64,000 nucleotides of DNA from Synechococcus sp. CC9311 (GCF_000014585.1 NC_008319.1:1550001-1614000), one strand, 5' to 3'; positions 1-9,943 are shown, counted from the first letter of the stretch. Numbers and translations: made by a program. The notes: generated by a model not told the origin, from the sequence alone.

Positions 1-1
1 G

Positions 2-904
2 GATGAAATCGATGGGCGTCTTGTTGAGCTCAATAACGGGTGTTTGTGCTGCACCGTGCAGGACGATTTTCTTCCCACGATGGAAACGCTGCTTGCACGT
101 GCTGATCAGCTCGATGGAATTGTTGTTGAAACCAGTGGGCTAGCTCTTCCTAGACCCCTACTTCAGGCCCTCGAATGGCCCGAGATCAGGGCTCGGGTAC
201 ATGTGAATGGGGTGATCACTGTTGTGGATGGAGAAGCCCTGAACAACGGAAGTCCCGTGGGAGATCCAGAGGCGTTGGAACGACAACGGCAAGAGGATCC
301 AAGCCTGGACCACCTCACGGCCATTGATGAGTTGTTCGCCGATCAACTTCAATCCGCTGACCTGGTGTTAGTCAGCCGTTCAGATTGCTTAGAGCCCGCC
401 GAGCTGGACCAGATCCAGCAATCACTGGTCCCCAAGATCCGAACCGGTACATCTGTGATCCCCATGACTCGCGGTCAAGTCGACCCGAGCTTGCTTCTGG
501 GAGTGGAACGTGAGACATCTAGCGACCATGAGGTGCATGAGCATGAGCATGAGCATGAGCATCACGACCATGCGCACGATCACCACGATCACACGCACTT
601 AGATGTTGAGGGCGGCAATGTTCGTTTCGAAGGCGTGATCCAACGTAAGGATTTCGAGCGAATCCTTCCTCCTTTTGTGATCGAACATCAGGTGGTGCGC
701 CTCAAGGGGAGGGTTTGGCTACCTGGAAAATCGCTTCCATTGCAAGTGCAAATGGTTGGTCCTCGCTTAGAGACTTGGTTTGAAGCGGCTCCCGATCAGG
801 CCTGGACCCCTGGAAGCCAGTGTGGAGTGGATCTGGTCGTGATTGGCTTTGACCCAACGGCCTCTGAAAAACTCACAGCCCTTCTCCTCGGCGCGAGCCA
901 ATGA
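2..904 (+). CDS. CobW-family G3E GTPase / metallochaperone, 5' end outside window
   Basis: CobW/COG0523 proteins are GTPases that deliver or buffer metals such as zinc or cobalt. The reading frame is open to the left edge, so the Walker A part is missing. At bases 32-55 it encodes the family signature NNGCLCCT (GCxCC metal motif), which lies well before any plausible start, so an ATG-like start inside the window is not the true one. A histidine-rich stretch at bases 520-600 (alternating His with Glu/Asp) is typical of the metal-binding linker. The C-terminal CobW_C domain follows. The substrate metal cannot be told from sequence. Confidence 0.9.
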   Translation, partial: DEIDGRLVELNNGCLCCTVQDDFLPTMETLLARADQLDGIVVETSGLALPRPLLQALEWPEIRARVHVNGVITVVDGEALNNGSPVGDPEALERQRQEDPSLDHLTAIDELFADQLQSADLVLVSRSDCLEPAELDQIQQSLVPKIRTGTSVIPMTRGQVDPSLLLGVERETSSDHEVHEHEHEHEHHDHAHDHHDHTHLDVEGGNVRFEGVIQRKDFERILPPFVIEHQVVRLKGRVWLPGKSLPLQVQMVGPRLETWFEAAPDQAWTPGSQCGVDLVVIGFDPTASEKLTALLLGASQ

Positions 905-1014
905 GTTAAGTAAGTGTTTAAATCGCTAACCAATCTCAGCACAATTATTTAAAACTTAATCGTCAACTTAACCAAACATCCATCTTTTCATTCGCTTAAG
1001 ACTGGCCACTATCT

Positions 1015-1647
1015 TTAATCTTCAACGACCAATAAACGCACATCACTGACTTGGATCAACTGAGACAGTTCGATCAAGTCGTGTTCACGAATCAGTCCGA
1101 TACATCCCAAGGTGCCACTGTTTCCATTGAGACCCGCACTTGGGTCTTGATGAATCCCGAGCACCCTTCGGCCCGTGGTGAAGGTCGGTTCTATGCCGAT
1201 CCACACCGGCCCTAGTTCTGGATAAGCTCCTTTGGCAAGAGGCTCCACTGGTCCGAGGGTGTAGCTCCCAGTTGGCAAGGGGGCTTTGCTCCCCATCTGA
1301 TCACGGTCGGCGTTCTGGCGATGCGCACGACCACTTACTGCATCGAAATGACGCGACGGTTGTCCAGGTATCTCAAGCCGCAAATCCCAGATGGGATCTC
1401 CTGTGGAGCGGATCTGTCTCTTTGTACGGTTAAGGACCAGCTGAGGCTCGGGATCCGGGATTGCGATCGGAGGCTCCAGAATCGCTAAAAGCCTTGAACT
1501 GACCTCAACGGGTTGGGGGCTATTGAGCACAAAGTCGTTGGCCTGACTTGGGGCGCTGAATTCGTGACCTGCGCAAACAGCACTGAGCAGCAACATGCAA
1601 GGGGTTGCTCTACTCGCCAGAAGCTGAAAGGGCGCAGACCAGACCAT
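1015..1647 (-). CDS. L,D-transpeptidase (YkuD-like) exported protein
   Basis: This 210-residue protein has a hydrophobic N-terminus suggesting export and a C-terminal YkuD-type domain. The catalytic segment is recognisable as His166 followed 16 residues later by Cys182 in GTLGCIGL. The canonical motif is SHGCIRM, so the usual arginine after Cys-Ile is Gly here. L,D-transpeptidases cross-link or anchor to peptidoglycan in the periplasm. It converges with the CobW gene and no hairpin terminator was found between them. A second, more canonical YkuD protein lies at 26171-26644. Confidence 0.75.
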   Translation of the reverse strand: MVWSAPFQLLASRATPCMLLLSAVCAGHEFSAPSQANDFVLNSPQPVEVSSRLLAILEPPIAIPDPEPQLVLNRTKRQIRSTGDPIWDLRLEIPGQPSRHFDAVSGRAHRQNADRDQMGSKAPLPTGSYTLGPVEPLAKGAYPELGPVWIGIEPTFTTGRRVLGIHQDPSAGLNGNSGTLGCIGLIREHDLIELSQLIQVSDVRLLVVED

Positions 1648-1726
1648 CCCGAACGATCAAAAGCGCCCCTGTCTTAAGGGTTTTATTTATTTTTTTTGAA
1701 AACAATAAACGGTTGTTCAGCTGGCC

Positions 1727-2305
1727 CTAGCCCTTGCGCCAATCCAAGCCAGGAATGCCGGGCAGGATGGCTGGCGTGTTTCTGCGATAGATCAAATAGT
1801 CCGGATGGACAGAGCAGAGGCGCTTCTCTTCGCGGTGGGCCTTGCCGTTTAACACCGCAACCAAGAGCAAAAACAGCGCCAGGTGAAGCAAACTTCCCTT
1901 AGCCACCACCACACCAAACGAGCAAATCACAACTGCTCGGTACAGAGGATGCCTGCAACGTCCATACACCCCAGTGGTAATCAAAGCGGCATTGGGCTTT
2001 GGATCGGGTAGGGGGGACAAGCTGGGGCCTAACGCCAGAAAACCCTGCAGAGCCAACCCAAGCCCAACAGCAAATACCGTCCACCCCGTAAACAAAAGCC
2101 ATACAGGCCAACTCCAATCCTCGAAAAGCTCAGAGGGCCAGGTCGGAAGACTATGAGCGCAGATCAAAGCCAGTTGCGCCAGCAACCACCACTCACCCTT
2201 TTGATTGTTGAGCAAACCTGTCCAGCTCAACCCCCAACCCTGAAAACTCTCCCGCCAATCAACCTGATGCCTTGGCTCCTCGCAGGGAAGGTCATTGTTT
2301 TCCAT
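1727..2305 (-). CDS. Isoprenylcysteine methyltransferase-like integral membrane protein
   Basis: The 192-residue protein has about four hydrophobic segments. Its C-terminal region reads TGVYGRCRHPLYRA, then an EEKRL...HPDYLIYRR stretch, the SAM-binding pattern of the ICMT/phospholipid-methyltransferase superfamily (RHPxY, ExxL, Y). Bacterial members are membrane methyltransferases of mostly unknown substrate. It lies just downstream of the small exported protein at 2320-2664 on the same strand. Substrate is not inferable. Confidence 0.7.
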   Translation of the reverse strand: MENNDLPCEEPRHQVDWRESFQGWGLSWTGLLNNQKGEWWLLAQLALICAHSLPTWPSELFEDWSWPVWLLFTGWTVFAVGLGLALQGFLALGPSLSPLPDPKPNAALITTGVYGRCRHPLYRAVVICSFGVVVAKGSLLHLALFLLLVAVLNGKAHREEKRLCSVHPDYLIYRRNTPAILPGIPGLDWRKG

Positions 2306-2319
2306 GGAGATCTTCAGGC

Positions 2320-2664
2320 TTAGTCCATCGGAAGGTCGCCTCGAGCGCAGACCTCACCCCAACAAAGCGCACCCTCATCACTCCAACTGGCCTGCACGCT
2401 GTTCCAAGAAGAGCGTTCATTGATCCGCATCCGCATCAAACCGGTGCCGTCATGCTCAAACTGAATCCTGTGGTCGTTGAATGCCAAATTCCAGCGGCTA
2501 CCCACGGGATCGGCCACAAAACGGCATGGCTCCCAGGCCTGATGGCTCCAGCGACACTCCACATCAACGGCCACCGGCTCAGCGTGTGAGAGACGCATCA
2601 AGCCTGGCGCAAGCAACACCAGTGGTGTGATCAATCTGAGTGTGAATCCGATGGATTGGATCAC
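2320..2664 (-). CDS. Small exported hypothetical protein
   Basis: A 114-residue protein starting with GTG. It has a typical signal peptide: a hydrophobic core around residues 8-24 and a cleavage-like SHA motif. The mature part is rich in Trp and has Cys pairs (ECRW, EPCRF, LCWGEVC) that could form disulfides in the periplasm. I recognise no domain. It is divergent from purS. Confidence 0.55.
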   Translation of the reverse strand: MIQSIGFTLRLITPLVLLAPGLMRLSHAEPVAVDVECRWSHQAWEPCRFVADPVGSRWNLAFNDHRIQFEHDGTGLMRMRINERSSWNSVQASWSDEGALCWGEVCARGDLPMD

Positions 2665-2765
2665 AGAAAAAAGACATGAGGTCGTGGTCTGTTTTCAACG
2701 TGAAGAGAAACTCACTGGAACGGGACTACGGCCTGCCAAGATTTAACAATTCCTGCTCCGAGCCC

Positions 2766-3020
2766 GTGCCGCGTTATCAAGCTCGTGTTCTGGTGCATCT
2801 GCGCCCTTCTGTCCTCGATCCAGCCGGTGAGGCCACGCGTTCGGCTGCCAGCCGATTAGGGGTGCAAGGCATCGAACGCCTTCGCATCGGCAAGGCTGTA
2901 GAACTTGAACTGGAAGCGTCTGATGAAGCCGATGCACGCCAACAGGTTGAACTGTTGAGTGATCGACTCCTCGCCAATCCTGTGATTGAGAACTGGACCC
3001 TGGAACTCAAGTTGTCATGA
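2766..3020 (+). CDS. purS: Phosphoribosylformylglycinamidine synthase subunit PurS
   Basis: PurS is the small structural subunit that bridges PurQ and PurL in the fourth step of purine synthesis. The frame is open from 2676, but homology starts at residues [13 protein letters not shown]. The GTG at 2766 gives 84 residues, the usual PurS length, so I prefer it. The stop overlaps the purQ start by four bases (ATGA), implying translational coupling. Confidence 0.9.
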   Translation: MPRYQARVLVHLRPSVLDPAGEATRSAASRLGVQGIERLRIGKAVELELEASDEADARQQVELLSDRLLANPVIENWTLELKLS

Positions 3021-3667
3021 GCATTGGTGTTGTTGTTTTTCCTGGTTCCAATTGCGACCGGGATGTCCGTTGGGCAACGGAGGGATGCCTTGGCATGAAA
3101 ACCCGTTACCTCTGGCATGAGGAAACAGATCTGAGCGACCTAGACGCTGTGGTCCTACCGGGAGGGTTCAGTTATGGCGACTATTTACGCTGCGGAGCCA
3201 TCGCCAGGTTTGCCCCAGTGCTGGAATCCTTGATCGATTTCGCGAACAAGGGCGGGAGGGTGTTAGGCATCTGCAACGGATTTCAAGTGCTCACTGAGCT
3301 CGGCTTATTGCCGGGAGCACTCACTCGTAATAGCGGTCTCCATTTCATCTGCGAAGACACTCCTCTCAACGTGGTGAGCGCTCGAACTCCCTGGTTATCT
3401 CACGAACAAGCAGGACGTGAAATTCAGCTGCCCATTGCCCATGGAGAGGGCCGTTATCAATGCAGCGAAGACACGCTCAAATCTCTTCAAGACAACGACG
3501 GCATCGCGCTGAAATACAACAACAATCCCAATGGCTCCATTGCCGACATTGCCGGAATTACAAATCCAGCAGGCAATGTGCTCGGGTTGATGCCCCATCC
3601 TGAACGGGCCTGTGATCCTGCAACGGGTGGCGTTGATGGACGTCGACTGATGGAAGCCCTGATCTAG
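3017..3667 (+). CDS. purQ: Phosphoribosylformylglycinamidine synthase subunit PurQ
   Basis: A class I glutamine amidotransferase that supplies ammonia to PurL for conversion of FGAR to FGAM. Visible features are the N-terminal [11 protein letters not shown], the nucleophile elbow GICNGFQ with its catalytic Cys, and the C-terminal [10 protein letters not shown] supplying catalytic His and Glu. The full length is 216 residues, normal for stand-alone PurQ. It is coupled to purS. purL is not nearby. Confidence 0.96.
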   Translation: MSIGVVVFPGSNCDRDVRWATEGCLGMKTRYLWHEETDLSDLDAVVLPGGFSYGDYLRCGAIARFAPVLESLIDFANKGGRVLGICNGFQVLTELGLLPGALTRNSGLHFICEDTPLNVVSARTPWLSHEQAGREIQLPIAHGEGRYQCSEDTLKSLQDNDGIALKYNNNPNGSIADIAGITNPAGNVLGLMPHPERACDPATGGVDGRRLMEALI

Positions 3668-3914
3668 GAATATGACCCAGCCTGATCAGCCCTAGAAGAA
3701 ACCAGGGAACTCATGAGCATCAGTTCAATGACGCTAACTAGAATTAATGCAATAAAGACATGCTTTTATCTGAAGCAGTCAGATCATCATTGATCAATAG
3801 TTGCGAACTGATCTGCACTATTGCACCTATTTTCAAGGCTGCACTTTATTAATAACTTAGGCATATAACCGATCAAATTGTCAGACTCGTCTTAGCCAGA
3901 GATGAAGCCCTTTG

Positions 3915-4895
3915 ATGCGTCGTCGATCATTTTTAATGTTGGGAGTTCCAGCGGCCATCGCTATGGCCGTTCCATTCTCTACTAATGGTTTAGCTGCATC
4001 GATTCAAAAGAAGCCCCCACTTCGTCCATTAAAAAAGGGCTCAAGGCTTCGAGCCGTTAATGCCGGAACTTGGCTCGAGCCTGAAACAGACTTTGGCCCG
4101 TTAGTGGAGCGCTGTGAAGCAGAGGGTTGGACGTTAGAAGTCCCAGAATCGGTGAAACGTCAATGGCAATGGTTTTCGGGCACCGATCAACAGCGAGTCG
4201 ATGATCTTGAGCGTGCCTGGCGCAATCCTTCCCTGGATGGTCTGATTTATGTCGGTGCTGGCTGGGGAGGCGCCAGGGTTTTAGAAGCTGGATTTCGCTT
4301 CCCCAATCGACCGCTCTGGACCCTGGGGTTTTCTGACACCAGCTCGATGCTGATGGCGCAATGGTCAGCTGGCTTGCGTGGCGCCATCCACGGATCCACC
4401 ACTGGACCTGACCAACAGTGGGAGCGAACGGTCAATCTCCTGAGAGGGGAACCGGTCGCTCCACTGCAAGGGCGTTCCGTACGTGCCGGAGTGGCCAGAG
4501 GTCCGCTCGTGGTGACCAATCTCACGGTTGCAACCCATTTGATTGGCACACCCTGGTTCCCTGATCTGCGTGGATCAATCCTGGTGCTGGAAGATGTTGG
4601 AGAAGCTCCCTACAGAGTGGATCGCATGCTTACGCAGTGGCGCAGCTCCGGCGTACTGCGTGGCCTTGCGGGAGTAGCAACGGGACGCTTCAGCTGGAAA
4701 GGAGAGGTAGAGCCAGGTGATTTTTCAATGGATGGGATCCTCGAGGAGCGACTCTCTGATCTCGGCATCCCCTTGGTCATGAATTTGCCCCTTGGGCATG
4801 GACTTCCCAATATGGCTCTCCCCCTTGGTGCCGCAGCAACGCTCAACGCCAATCGAGGCACGCTAGTTCTGGATCCCGATCGCACGCAGTCATGA
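3915..4895 (+). CDS. LD-carboxypeptidase, peptidase family S66
   Basis: S66 enzymes remove the terminal D-amino acid from muropeptides, or cleave microcin C-like compounds in MccF. The catalytic triad is visible: Ser140 in LGFSDTSS, Glu226 in LEDVGE and His295 in LGHGLPN (numbered from the ATG at 3915). The start MRRRSFLMLG followed by a hydrophobic segment resembles a twin-arginine-like or ordinary export signal, so it probably acts in the periplasm. Cytoplasmic LdcA lacks such a signal. The TTG three bases earlier is a less likely start. Confidence 0.85.
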   Translation: MRRRSFLMLGVPAAIAMAVPFSTNGLAASIQKKPPLRPLKKGSRLRAVNAGTWLEPETDFGPLVERCEAEGWTLEVPESVKRQWQWFSGTDQQRVDDLERAWRNPSLDGLIYVGAGWGGARVLEAGFRFPNRPLWTLGFSDTSSMLMAQWSAGLRGAIHGSTTGPDQQWERTVNLLRGEPVAPLQGRSVRAGVARGPLVVTNLTVATHLIGTPWFPDLRGSILVLEDVGEAPYRVDRMLTQWRSSGVLRGLAGVATGRFSWKGEVEPGDFSMDGILEERLSDLGIPLVMNLPLGHGLPNMALPLGAAATLNANRGTLVLDPDRTQS

Positions 4896-4902
4896 AGCCA
4901 TC

Positions 4903-4925
4903 AAAAAAGGGGGCTGGTGCCCCCC
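4903..4925 (-). terminator. Intrinsic terminator of class II aldolase gene
   Basis: On the minus strand GGGGGC-ACCA-GCCCCC forms a six-base-pair GC stem with a four-base loop, followed by six T. It sits 25 bases beyond the fba stop, and it could also end plus-strand transcription of the LD-carboxypeptidase less efficiently. Confidence 0.85.
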
Positions 4926-4949
4926 GCTTTGTTGGTTTTGACCGAACGA

Positions 4950-6023
4950 TCAGGCAGCAACTGCTGTCTTGGGGTCAAGGGTGCCTTTTGCATAAAGGCC
5001 GGAGTAGAAGTTGATGTCGCGCTGCTTGATCTTGCTGGCGTTACCGGCAGCCCAGAACTGCTGGTAGCGATCCAAGCAAACCTGCTTCATGTACTTACGA
5101 GCGGGCTTGTTGAAGTGACGGGGGTCGAAGTTGGCAGGATCAGCCATGGCTGCTTCACGCACGGCAGCGGTGAAGGCCAAACGGTTGTCGGTGTCGATGT
5201 TCACTTTGCGAACACCGTTACGGATGCCTTCCTGAATTTCTTCCACTGGAACGCCGTAGGTCTCAGGGATGGCACCGCCGTACTTGTTGATCATTTCCAA
5301 CCATTCCTGGGGAACGGAGGAGGAGCCATGCATCACCAGATGGGTGTTGGGGATGGCTTTGTGGATTTCAGCGATACGGCTGATCGCAAGCACTTCACCC
5401 GTGGGCTTGCGGGTGAACTTGTAGGCACCGTGGCTTGTACCGATGGCGATTGCCAAGGCATCCACCTTGGTCTTGGCGACGAAGTCAGCAGCTTCAGCGG
5501 GATCGGTCAGCAGCTGATCCTTGGAAAGCTCACCTTCAAAACCGTGGCCGTCTTCGGCTTCGCCTTTACCGGTTTCAAGGGAGCCAAGGCAACCCAATTC
5601 GCCTTCAACACTCACGCCGATGGCATGGGCAACGTCCACCACTTCCTTGGTGACGTTGACGTTGTAGTCGTAACTCGCAGGAGTCTTGGCATCAGCCTCA
5701 AGGGAACCATCCATCATCACGGAGGTGAAGCCGTTAGCAGCTGCTCCGAAGCAAGTTGCAGGGCTATTGCCGTGGTCTTGGTGCATCACGACAGGGATGT
5801 CGGGATAGGTCTCAACGGCCGCCAGGATCAGATGACGCAGGAAATTCTCACCTGCGTAAGTGCGTGCCCCACGTGAAGCCTGGAGGATCACAGGAGAGTC
5901 AGTCTCGTGAGCCGCCTCCATGATCGACTGCACCTGCTCAAGGTTGTTGACGTTGAAAGCAGGGATGCCGTAGCCGTTTTCCGCGGCATGGTCGAGCAGA
6001 AGTCGAAGCGGAACGAGCGCCAT
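4950..6023 (-). CDS. fba: Fructose-bisphosphate aldolase, class II
   Basis: This is the zinc-dependent aldolase of the Calvin cycle and glycolysis, also acting on sedoheptulose bisphosphate. The 357-residue frame starts [27 protein letters not shown]. It has the metal-binding [10 protein letters not shown], the second metal motif LVMHGSSS and the substrate loop [12 protein letters not shown]. It lies directly downstream of the class I aldolase gene on the same strand with about 125 bases between them. A strong terminator follows. Confidence 0.97.
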   Translation of the reverse strand: MALVPLRLLLDHAAENGYGIPAFNVNNLEQVQSIMEAAHETDSPVILQASRGARTYAGENFLRHLILAAVETYPDIPVVMHQDHGNSPATCFGAAANGFTSVMMDGSLEADAKTPASYDYNVNVTKEVVDVAHAIGVSVEGELGCLGSLETGKGEAEDGHGFEGELSKDQLLTDPAEAADFVAKTKVDALAIAIGTSHGAYKFTRKPTGEVLAISRIAEIHKAIPNTHLVMHGSSSVPQEWLEMINKYGGAIPETYGVPVEEIQEGIRNGVRKVNIDTDNRLAFTAAVREAAMADPANFDPRHFNKPARKYMKQVCLDRYQQFWAAGNASKIKQRDINFYSGLYAKGTLDPKTAVAA

Positions 6024-6049
6024 AGTGAAGTCCTAACGAAGGCCGATAA

Positions 6050-6065
6050 ACGGACATGTGTCCGT
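6050..6065. promoter_or_regulatory. Perfect inverted repeat in fba leader
   Basis: ACGGACA-TG-TGTCCGT, seven-base arms with a two-base spacer, 27 bases upstream of the fba start. Two further inverted repeats (GTCGTG/CACGAC and CACTCCG/CGGAGTG) lie between it and the upstream aldolase gene. It could be a protein operator or leader hairpin. No known binding consensus is claimed. Confidence 0.4.
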
Positions 6066-6149
6066 AGCCGCGAGACTTTACAGTTGAGTCGTGTGAATGT
6101 CACGACACTCCGTTGCAGAAATCACACCGGAGTGCCAGCAAATGATGGC

Positions 6150-7217
6150 TTAGTAGGTGTAGCCGGCTACAAAAAGCTGCTCGTCTGATGAGGGTTGAGA
6201 GCCTGGCACGTAACGCGCTTGTGAGGCCTCAGAGTTGGCTTTTGCCCGCGCAAGCAAGGCTGCCTGGCCTGCCACTTGATCCTTACCAGCCCATGCCTTG
6301 AGGCAGGAATGCTGCAAAGCGCGTCCGTAGGAGAAACCAAGATTCCATTGCGCTTTTCTTGAAATCTTATTCATGTTGTTGAGATACACCGACGCCGCTT
6401 CTTCACTCAAACCGCCTGATAAAAAGACAATTCCAGGAACACTGGCAGGAACACAACGCTCCAGTGTTCTCACGGTCATTTCTGCAACAATTTGAGGATC
6501 AGATTTGTGAGCACAGTCGGCTCCTTGAATTGTCATCGAAGGCTTGAGAAGAGTGCCCTCGAGCAGAACTCCGTTGAGCTGGCAAGCGAAGTACACCTCC
6601 TTAAGAATCTGTTCTTGAACCGCTGCTGTGACTTCAATCGAATGATCACCATCCATCAAAATCTCAGGCTCAATGATTGGCACAAGACCTGATTCCTGAA
6701 CAGAACGTGCATAACGGGCTAGGCCCCATGCATTTTCACGAATGGCCAGGTCAGAGGGGCATCCATCAGCCGTGATCTGAAGTACAGCTCGCCATTTTGC
6801 AAAACGTGCGCCTTGGGCGTAATAATCTGCAGCCCGCTCCACCAAGCCATCAAGGCCTGTACAAACGGTTTCAACGGATTTGGCTCCGGGTAAAGGGCAA
6901 AGGCCTTTATCCACTTTGATACCAGGAATTATCCCCGCTTTGTTTAACTTCTGAACCATTGTTTCGCCATCAGCATGGCTCTGAAACAAGGTTTCTTCGT
7001 ACAAGATTGCGCCACTAATAAAGTCACCAAGACCTGCCGTTGTAAACAGCATTCCACGGTAGGCCTGGCGATTAGCCTCAGTATTTTCAACTTGGATTCC
7101 ACCTAGTCGCTTCCCGATGGTCTTAGTGGACTCATCAACAGCAAGGATTCCCTTCCCCGACTCTGCCAAAGCGTTGGCTGTTGCAATTAACTCTTTGGAA
7201 TAAGCGGAGAGAGACAT
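6150..7217 (-). CDS. fda: Fructose-bisphosphate aldolase, class I
   Basis: A metal-independent, Schiff-base aldolase of 355 residues, related to plant and animal enzymes. Recognisable regions are GILAVDESTKTIGKRL, the lysine region ITADGCPSD and WRAVLQI, the conserved EPEILMDGDH, and the Schiff-base lysine in LEGTLLKPSM. The tail ends in Tyr as in many class I enzymes. Its pairing with an adjacent class II gene gives the cell two unrelated enzymes for the same Calvin-cycle step. Confidence 0.96.
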   Translation of the reverse strand: MSLSAYSKELIATANALAESGKGILAVDESTKTIGKRLGGIQVENTEANRQAYRGMLFTTAGLGDFISGAILYEETLFQSHADGETMVQKLNKAGIIPGIKVDKGLCPLPGAKSVETVCTGLDGLVERAADYYAQGARFAKWRAVLQITADGCPSDLAIRENAWGLARYARSVQESGLVPIIEPEILMDGDHSIEVTAAVQEQILKEVYFACQLNGVLLEGTLLKPSMTIQGADCAHKSDPQIVAEMTVRTLERCVPASVPGIVFLSGGLSEEAASVYLNNMNKISRKAQWNLGFSYGRALQHSCLKAWAGKDQVAGQAALLARAKANSEASQARYVPGSQPSSDEQLFVAGYTY

Positions 7218-7351
7218 AGGAATGAAGCAACAACGACGAAAGCGCCAGAACTATACACACCAAATCTAAGCTGAAAAAAGATTTTTTGATGCTGATGCCT
7301 GTATCGAAGGCCGCAGAGAAAATTGATTATTAATTCTTTAATCTGTCAAAT

Positions 7352-8440
7352 TCAATCGGTTCCCGCGAGTGATTGATCACATGCTTGCTGACTGATCAGC
7401 CCCTCTGACAGGCCAGGCACCATGGGAGCACCGGTTTGAATGCTGTGCGCCCACCAGCTCTGGATGCGGGCCACCGGCGCCACACGACCATCACTCCAAG
7501 TGGTGGGGAACATGAACTCAGCATCCGCCTCGATATTGCGAGTGGCCTCTCCCATCGGCGTGTGCCACAGCCCGAAGCCATGGACATAATCCTTTTGGTT
7601 TGAGCTACCGAGCGTGAGGCTTCCATGAGATCCATAGATCTCCAGCCAGCAACCTCGACCATTGCGGGCCACAGACGCCAAATTGACCTGGGCTGGAACC
7701 CTCTGATCAGAGCGGCCCTGCCAATCGAGCTGCATCTGAATCAGCGAGACATCTTCAGCATCCACTGGAGCCATGCCCCCACTGGGATGGGGACGCTCCT
7801 TAATCGACACGCTATTGAGACCTTGAACGGATCGAATCGGTCCGATCAACCAAGCCAACATGTCGAAAGCATGGGTACCAAGGGCACCGAGCACACCTCC
7901 ACCGGCTTCCCGTTGTGAATACCAGCTCCATGGTCGAGACGCATCCGCACGGCTGCTCATCAACCAGTCGAGTTTCACCAGCCACGGAGTGCCTACGGCT
8001 CCTGCCTCCAGCATCCTCGCAGCCTGCATGAACAGAGGCACAGCCCGATACTCATAATCCACCGCAACACTGAGCCGGTTCTGGATGGCGATGCGTTGCA
8101 GCTCTGCCACCGATTCAGCCTTGAGAGCAACAGGCTTTTCAAGCAACAAGTGTTTGCCTGCTTTTAGCGCTTGAAGGGCTAACGCAAAGCGAGGCTCAGG
8201 AGGAGTGGCAATGATCACCGCCTGCACGCGAGGGTCGCTGAGCAAAGACTCCCAATCGTGATAACCAGGGAGATTGTGCTCAAGGCAGGCCTGATCTAGG
8301 CGTTCACGGCGGGGATGCCAGAGCGCTACTCCTTCCAGATCAGATTGAGCGGCAAGGGCTTTCAGATGAACCGATTCACCAAAGCCAAGACCCGCAATCG
8401 CCACTCCAATGGGGGAATGGCTTGAAGATGGGAGCGCCAT
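7352..8440 (-). CDS. Gfo/Idh/MocA-family oxidoreductase
   Basis: An NAD(P)-dependent sugar or inositol-type dehydrogenase family protein. The N-terminal Rossmann motif is VAIAGLGFGESVHLKAL and the family signature EKPVALKAESV contains the usual Lys. The C-terminal substrate domain contains GGGVLGALGTHAFDM. I start at the ATG at 8440. The frame is open 23 codons further, but that part reads into the neighbouring gene. Substrate is unknown. Confidence 0.85.
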   Translation of the reverse strand: MALPSSSHSPIGVAIAGLGFGESVHLKALAAQSDLEGVALWHPRRERLDQACLEHNLPGYHDWESLLSDPRVQAVIIATPPEPRFALALQALKAGKHLLLEKPVALKAESVAELQRIAIQNRLSVAVDYEYRAVPLFMQAARMLEAGAVGTPWLVKLDWLMSSRADASRPWSWYSQREAGGGVLGALGTHAFDMLAWLIGPIRSVQGLNSVSIKERPHPSGGMAPVDAEDVSLIQMQLDWQGRSDQRVPAQVNLASVARNGRGCWLEIYGSHGSLTLGSSNQKDYVHGFGLWHTPMGEATRNIEADAEFMFPTTWSDGRVAPVARIQSWWAHSIQTGAPMVPGLSEGLISQQACDQSLAGTD

Positions 8441-8459
8441 AAGGAAGGCCGAGTTGGGG

Positions 8460-8858
8460 TCAGGAAAGCGACGAAAGCTCGTCCGATGAGCACACACCGG
8501 AGAGAACACCGTCGATCAAAGGATCAGAACCAGAAGGTTGCCATTCGGCTCTGAATTGAGGCAAACCATTTTTTTGCTTGTCTCGATACAGCTGTTGGCT
8601 GCAGTCAATCTCCATCACAACAAGCGTTCCCAAAGCAGGGCGATCATCCTCCTGACGCAAGCTGTAGCGGCTCAGGACTGACACGGTGCCATCCTTCTTA
8701 AGCCGCAAACTTCCGGCATCCCACCATTGCTGTCCCTCTCCACTGGAAGGCACTTCTCGCCATTCAACCTGACCTGCGCTAACAGGAGCAACGCAAAGGA
8801 TCAGGGCTAAAACAACTACAGCGACCGTCCTGAAGCGTGAGGCCAAAACTTGAATCAT
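8460..8858 (-). CDS. Exported hypothetical protein after accD
   Basis: 132 residues with a clear signal peptide (hydrophobic residues 12-25, cleavage near VSAG). The mature domain is short, with two Cys (DCSQQ, GVCSS). The start overlaps the accD stop by four bases, so the two are probably co-translated. I know no function. It likely acts in the periplasm. Confidence 0.65.
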   Translation of the reverse strand: MIQVLASRFRTVAVVVLALILCVAPVSAGQVEWREVPSSGEGQQWWDAGSLRLKKDGTVSVLSRYSLRQEDDRPALGTLVVMEIDCSQQLYRDKQKNGLPQFRAEWQPSGSDPLIDGVLSGVCSSDELSSLS

Positions 8859-9733
8859 GAGCTGGCGACCCGAGATTCACAGCCGTGCAATCTGAGCAAA
8901 CTCGCCAAGGTCGATCGCAATTGTGTACGCGGAACAATCGAATCCACGAATCCGTGCTCTTGCAGATATTCAGCAGTCTGAAAATTATCCGGTAATTTTT
9001 CCCTCAGGGTCTGTTCAATCACGCGCCTCCCTGCAAAGCCAATGAGAGCTTTTGGCTCCGCCAAAATCAGATCACCAAGCATCGCAAAACTTGCTGTAAC
9101 TCCCCCGGTGGTGGGGTGAGTAAGCAAAGGCATGTACAACACGCCCGCCTCACGGTGGCGCTCCAAAGCACCAGAAATCTTGGCCATCTGCATCAGGCTG
9201 AGCATCCCCTCCTGCATCCTTGCTCCACCTGACGCACACACAATGAGGAGTGGCAGCTTTTTGGCAGTCGCGACTTCCACCAAGCGGGTGATCTTTTCAC
9301 CAACCACCGAACCCATCGAACCGCCCATAAAACGGAAATCCATCACGGCAAGAGCCATAGGGATGCCCTCAACCTCACAGAGCCCAGTGATAACACCGTC
9401 TCGAAGCCCTGTGCTGGCCTGAGTTTCGCGCAGGCGATCCGCATAGGCCCTGCGGTCTTTAAAACCCAATGGATCCGTGGGTTGAAGCTCTTGATCCATG
9501 GGCACGAAGCTGTTGGGATCCACCAACACCGCAATGCGCTCAGTGCTATCGATGCGGTGGTGATACCCACAGTTGCCGCAAACACTTGCGTTGCTCAGCA
9601 GATCCTTGCGATACACCACCTGCCCACACTCTGGGCACTTACTCCAAAGACCATCCCCTTCATCGGGCTCTTGATTCACCTTGCCGACGTACTGACCCTT
9701 ACGGCGGTCAGCGAACCAGTCGAACAAACTCAA
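8855..9733 (-). CDS. accD: Acetyl-CoA carboxylase carboxyltransferase subunit beta
   Basis: AccD with AccA transfers the carboxyl group from biotin to acetyl-CoA, the first step of fatty-acid synthesis. The N-terminal zinc ribbon is complete (Cys33, Cys36, Cys52, Cys55). The carboxyltransferase core contains [10 protein letters not shown] and [15 protein letters not shown]. The start is TTG, with a strong AAGGAG Shine-Dalgarno about nine bases upstream. Length 292 is typical for cyanobacteria. Confidence 0.96.
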   Translation of the reverse strand: MSLFDWFADRRKGQYVGKVNQEPDEGDGLWSKCPECGQVVYRKDLLSNASVCGNCGYHHRIDSTERIAVLVDPNSFVPMDQELQPTDPLGFKDRRAYADRLRETQASTGLRDGVITGLCEVEGIPMALAVMDFRFMGGSMGSVVGEKITRLVEVATAKKLPLLIVCASGGARMQEGMLSLMQMAKISGALERHREAGVLYMPLLTHPTTGGVTASFAMLGDLILAEPKALIGFAGRRVIEQTLREKLPDNFQTAEYLQEHGFVDSIVPRTQLRSTLASLLRLHGCESRVASS

Positions 9734-9739
9734 GGTTGA

Positions 9740-9943
9740 TTACTCCTTAATTTCAACAGCAGATCTCAGTTGGCATTGGGGCTTTCGGTTTGTACGAGAG
9801 CCACATTGGGGAGATCCGAGGGTACGAATGATCAAACCAAAGGCCTGAATCTTGTACCAATCACCTAAGGCTAGGACAGGGATGTTGCAATCTCTCGGTG
9901 CGCCAGCCATGGAGCTGATTTCTCTTCTTTTAAACGCCACCAA
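9740..9943 (-). CDS. Possible small protein between pilD and accD
   Basis: A 67-codon frame fits neatly between pilD and accD. It overlaps the pilD end by 14 bases and its last codons carry the accD ribosome site. I recognise no domain. Residues 24-41 look folded (LALGDWYKIQAFGL), the rest is basic and Cys-containing. An internal Met at residue 12 is another start. It may be only a transcribed spacer. Confidence 0.3.
   Translation of the reverse strand: MVAFKRREISSMAGAPRDCNIPVLALGDWYKIQAFGLIIRTLGSPQCGSRTNRKPQCQLRSAVEIKE

Noticed and set aside
520-600. Repeated CAT/GAG triplets
   Set aside because: They encode the His-rich linker of CobW and are not a separate DNA repeat.
4917-5876. Long plus-strand open frame (319 codons)
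   Set aside because: It is antisense to the class II aldolase, which is certain, and its protein is low-complexity without domains.
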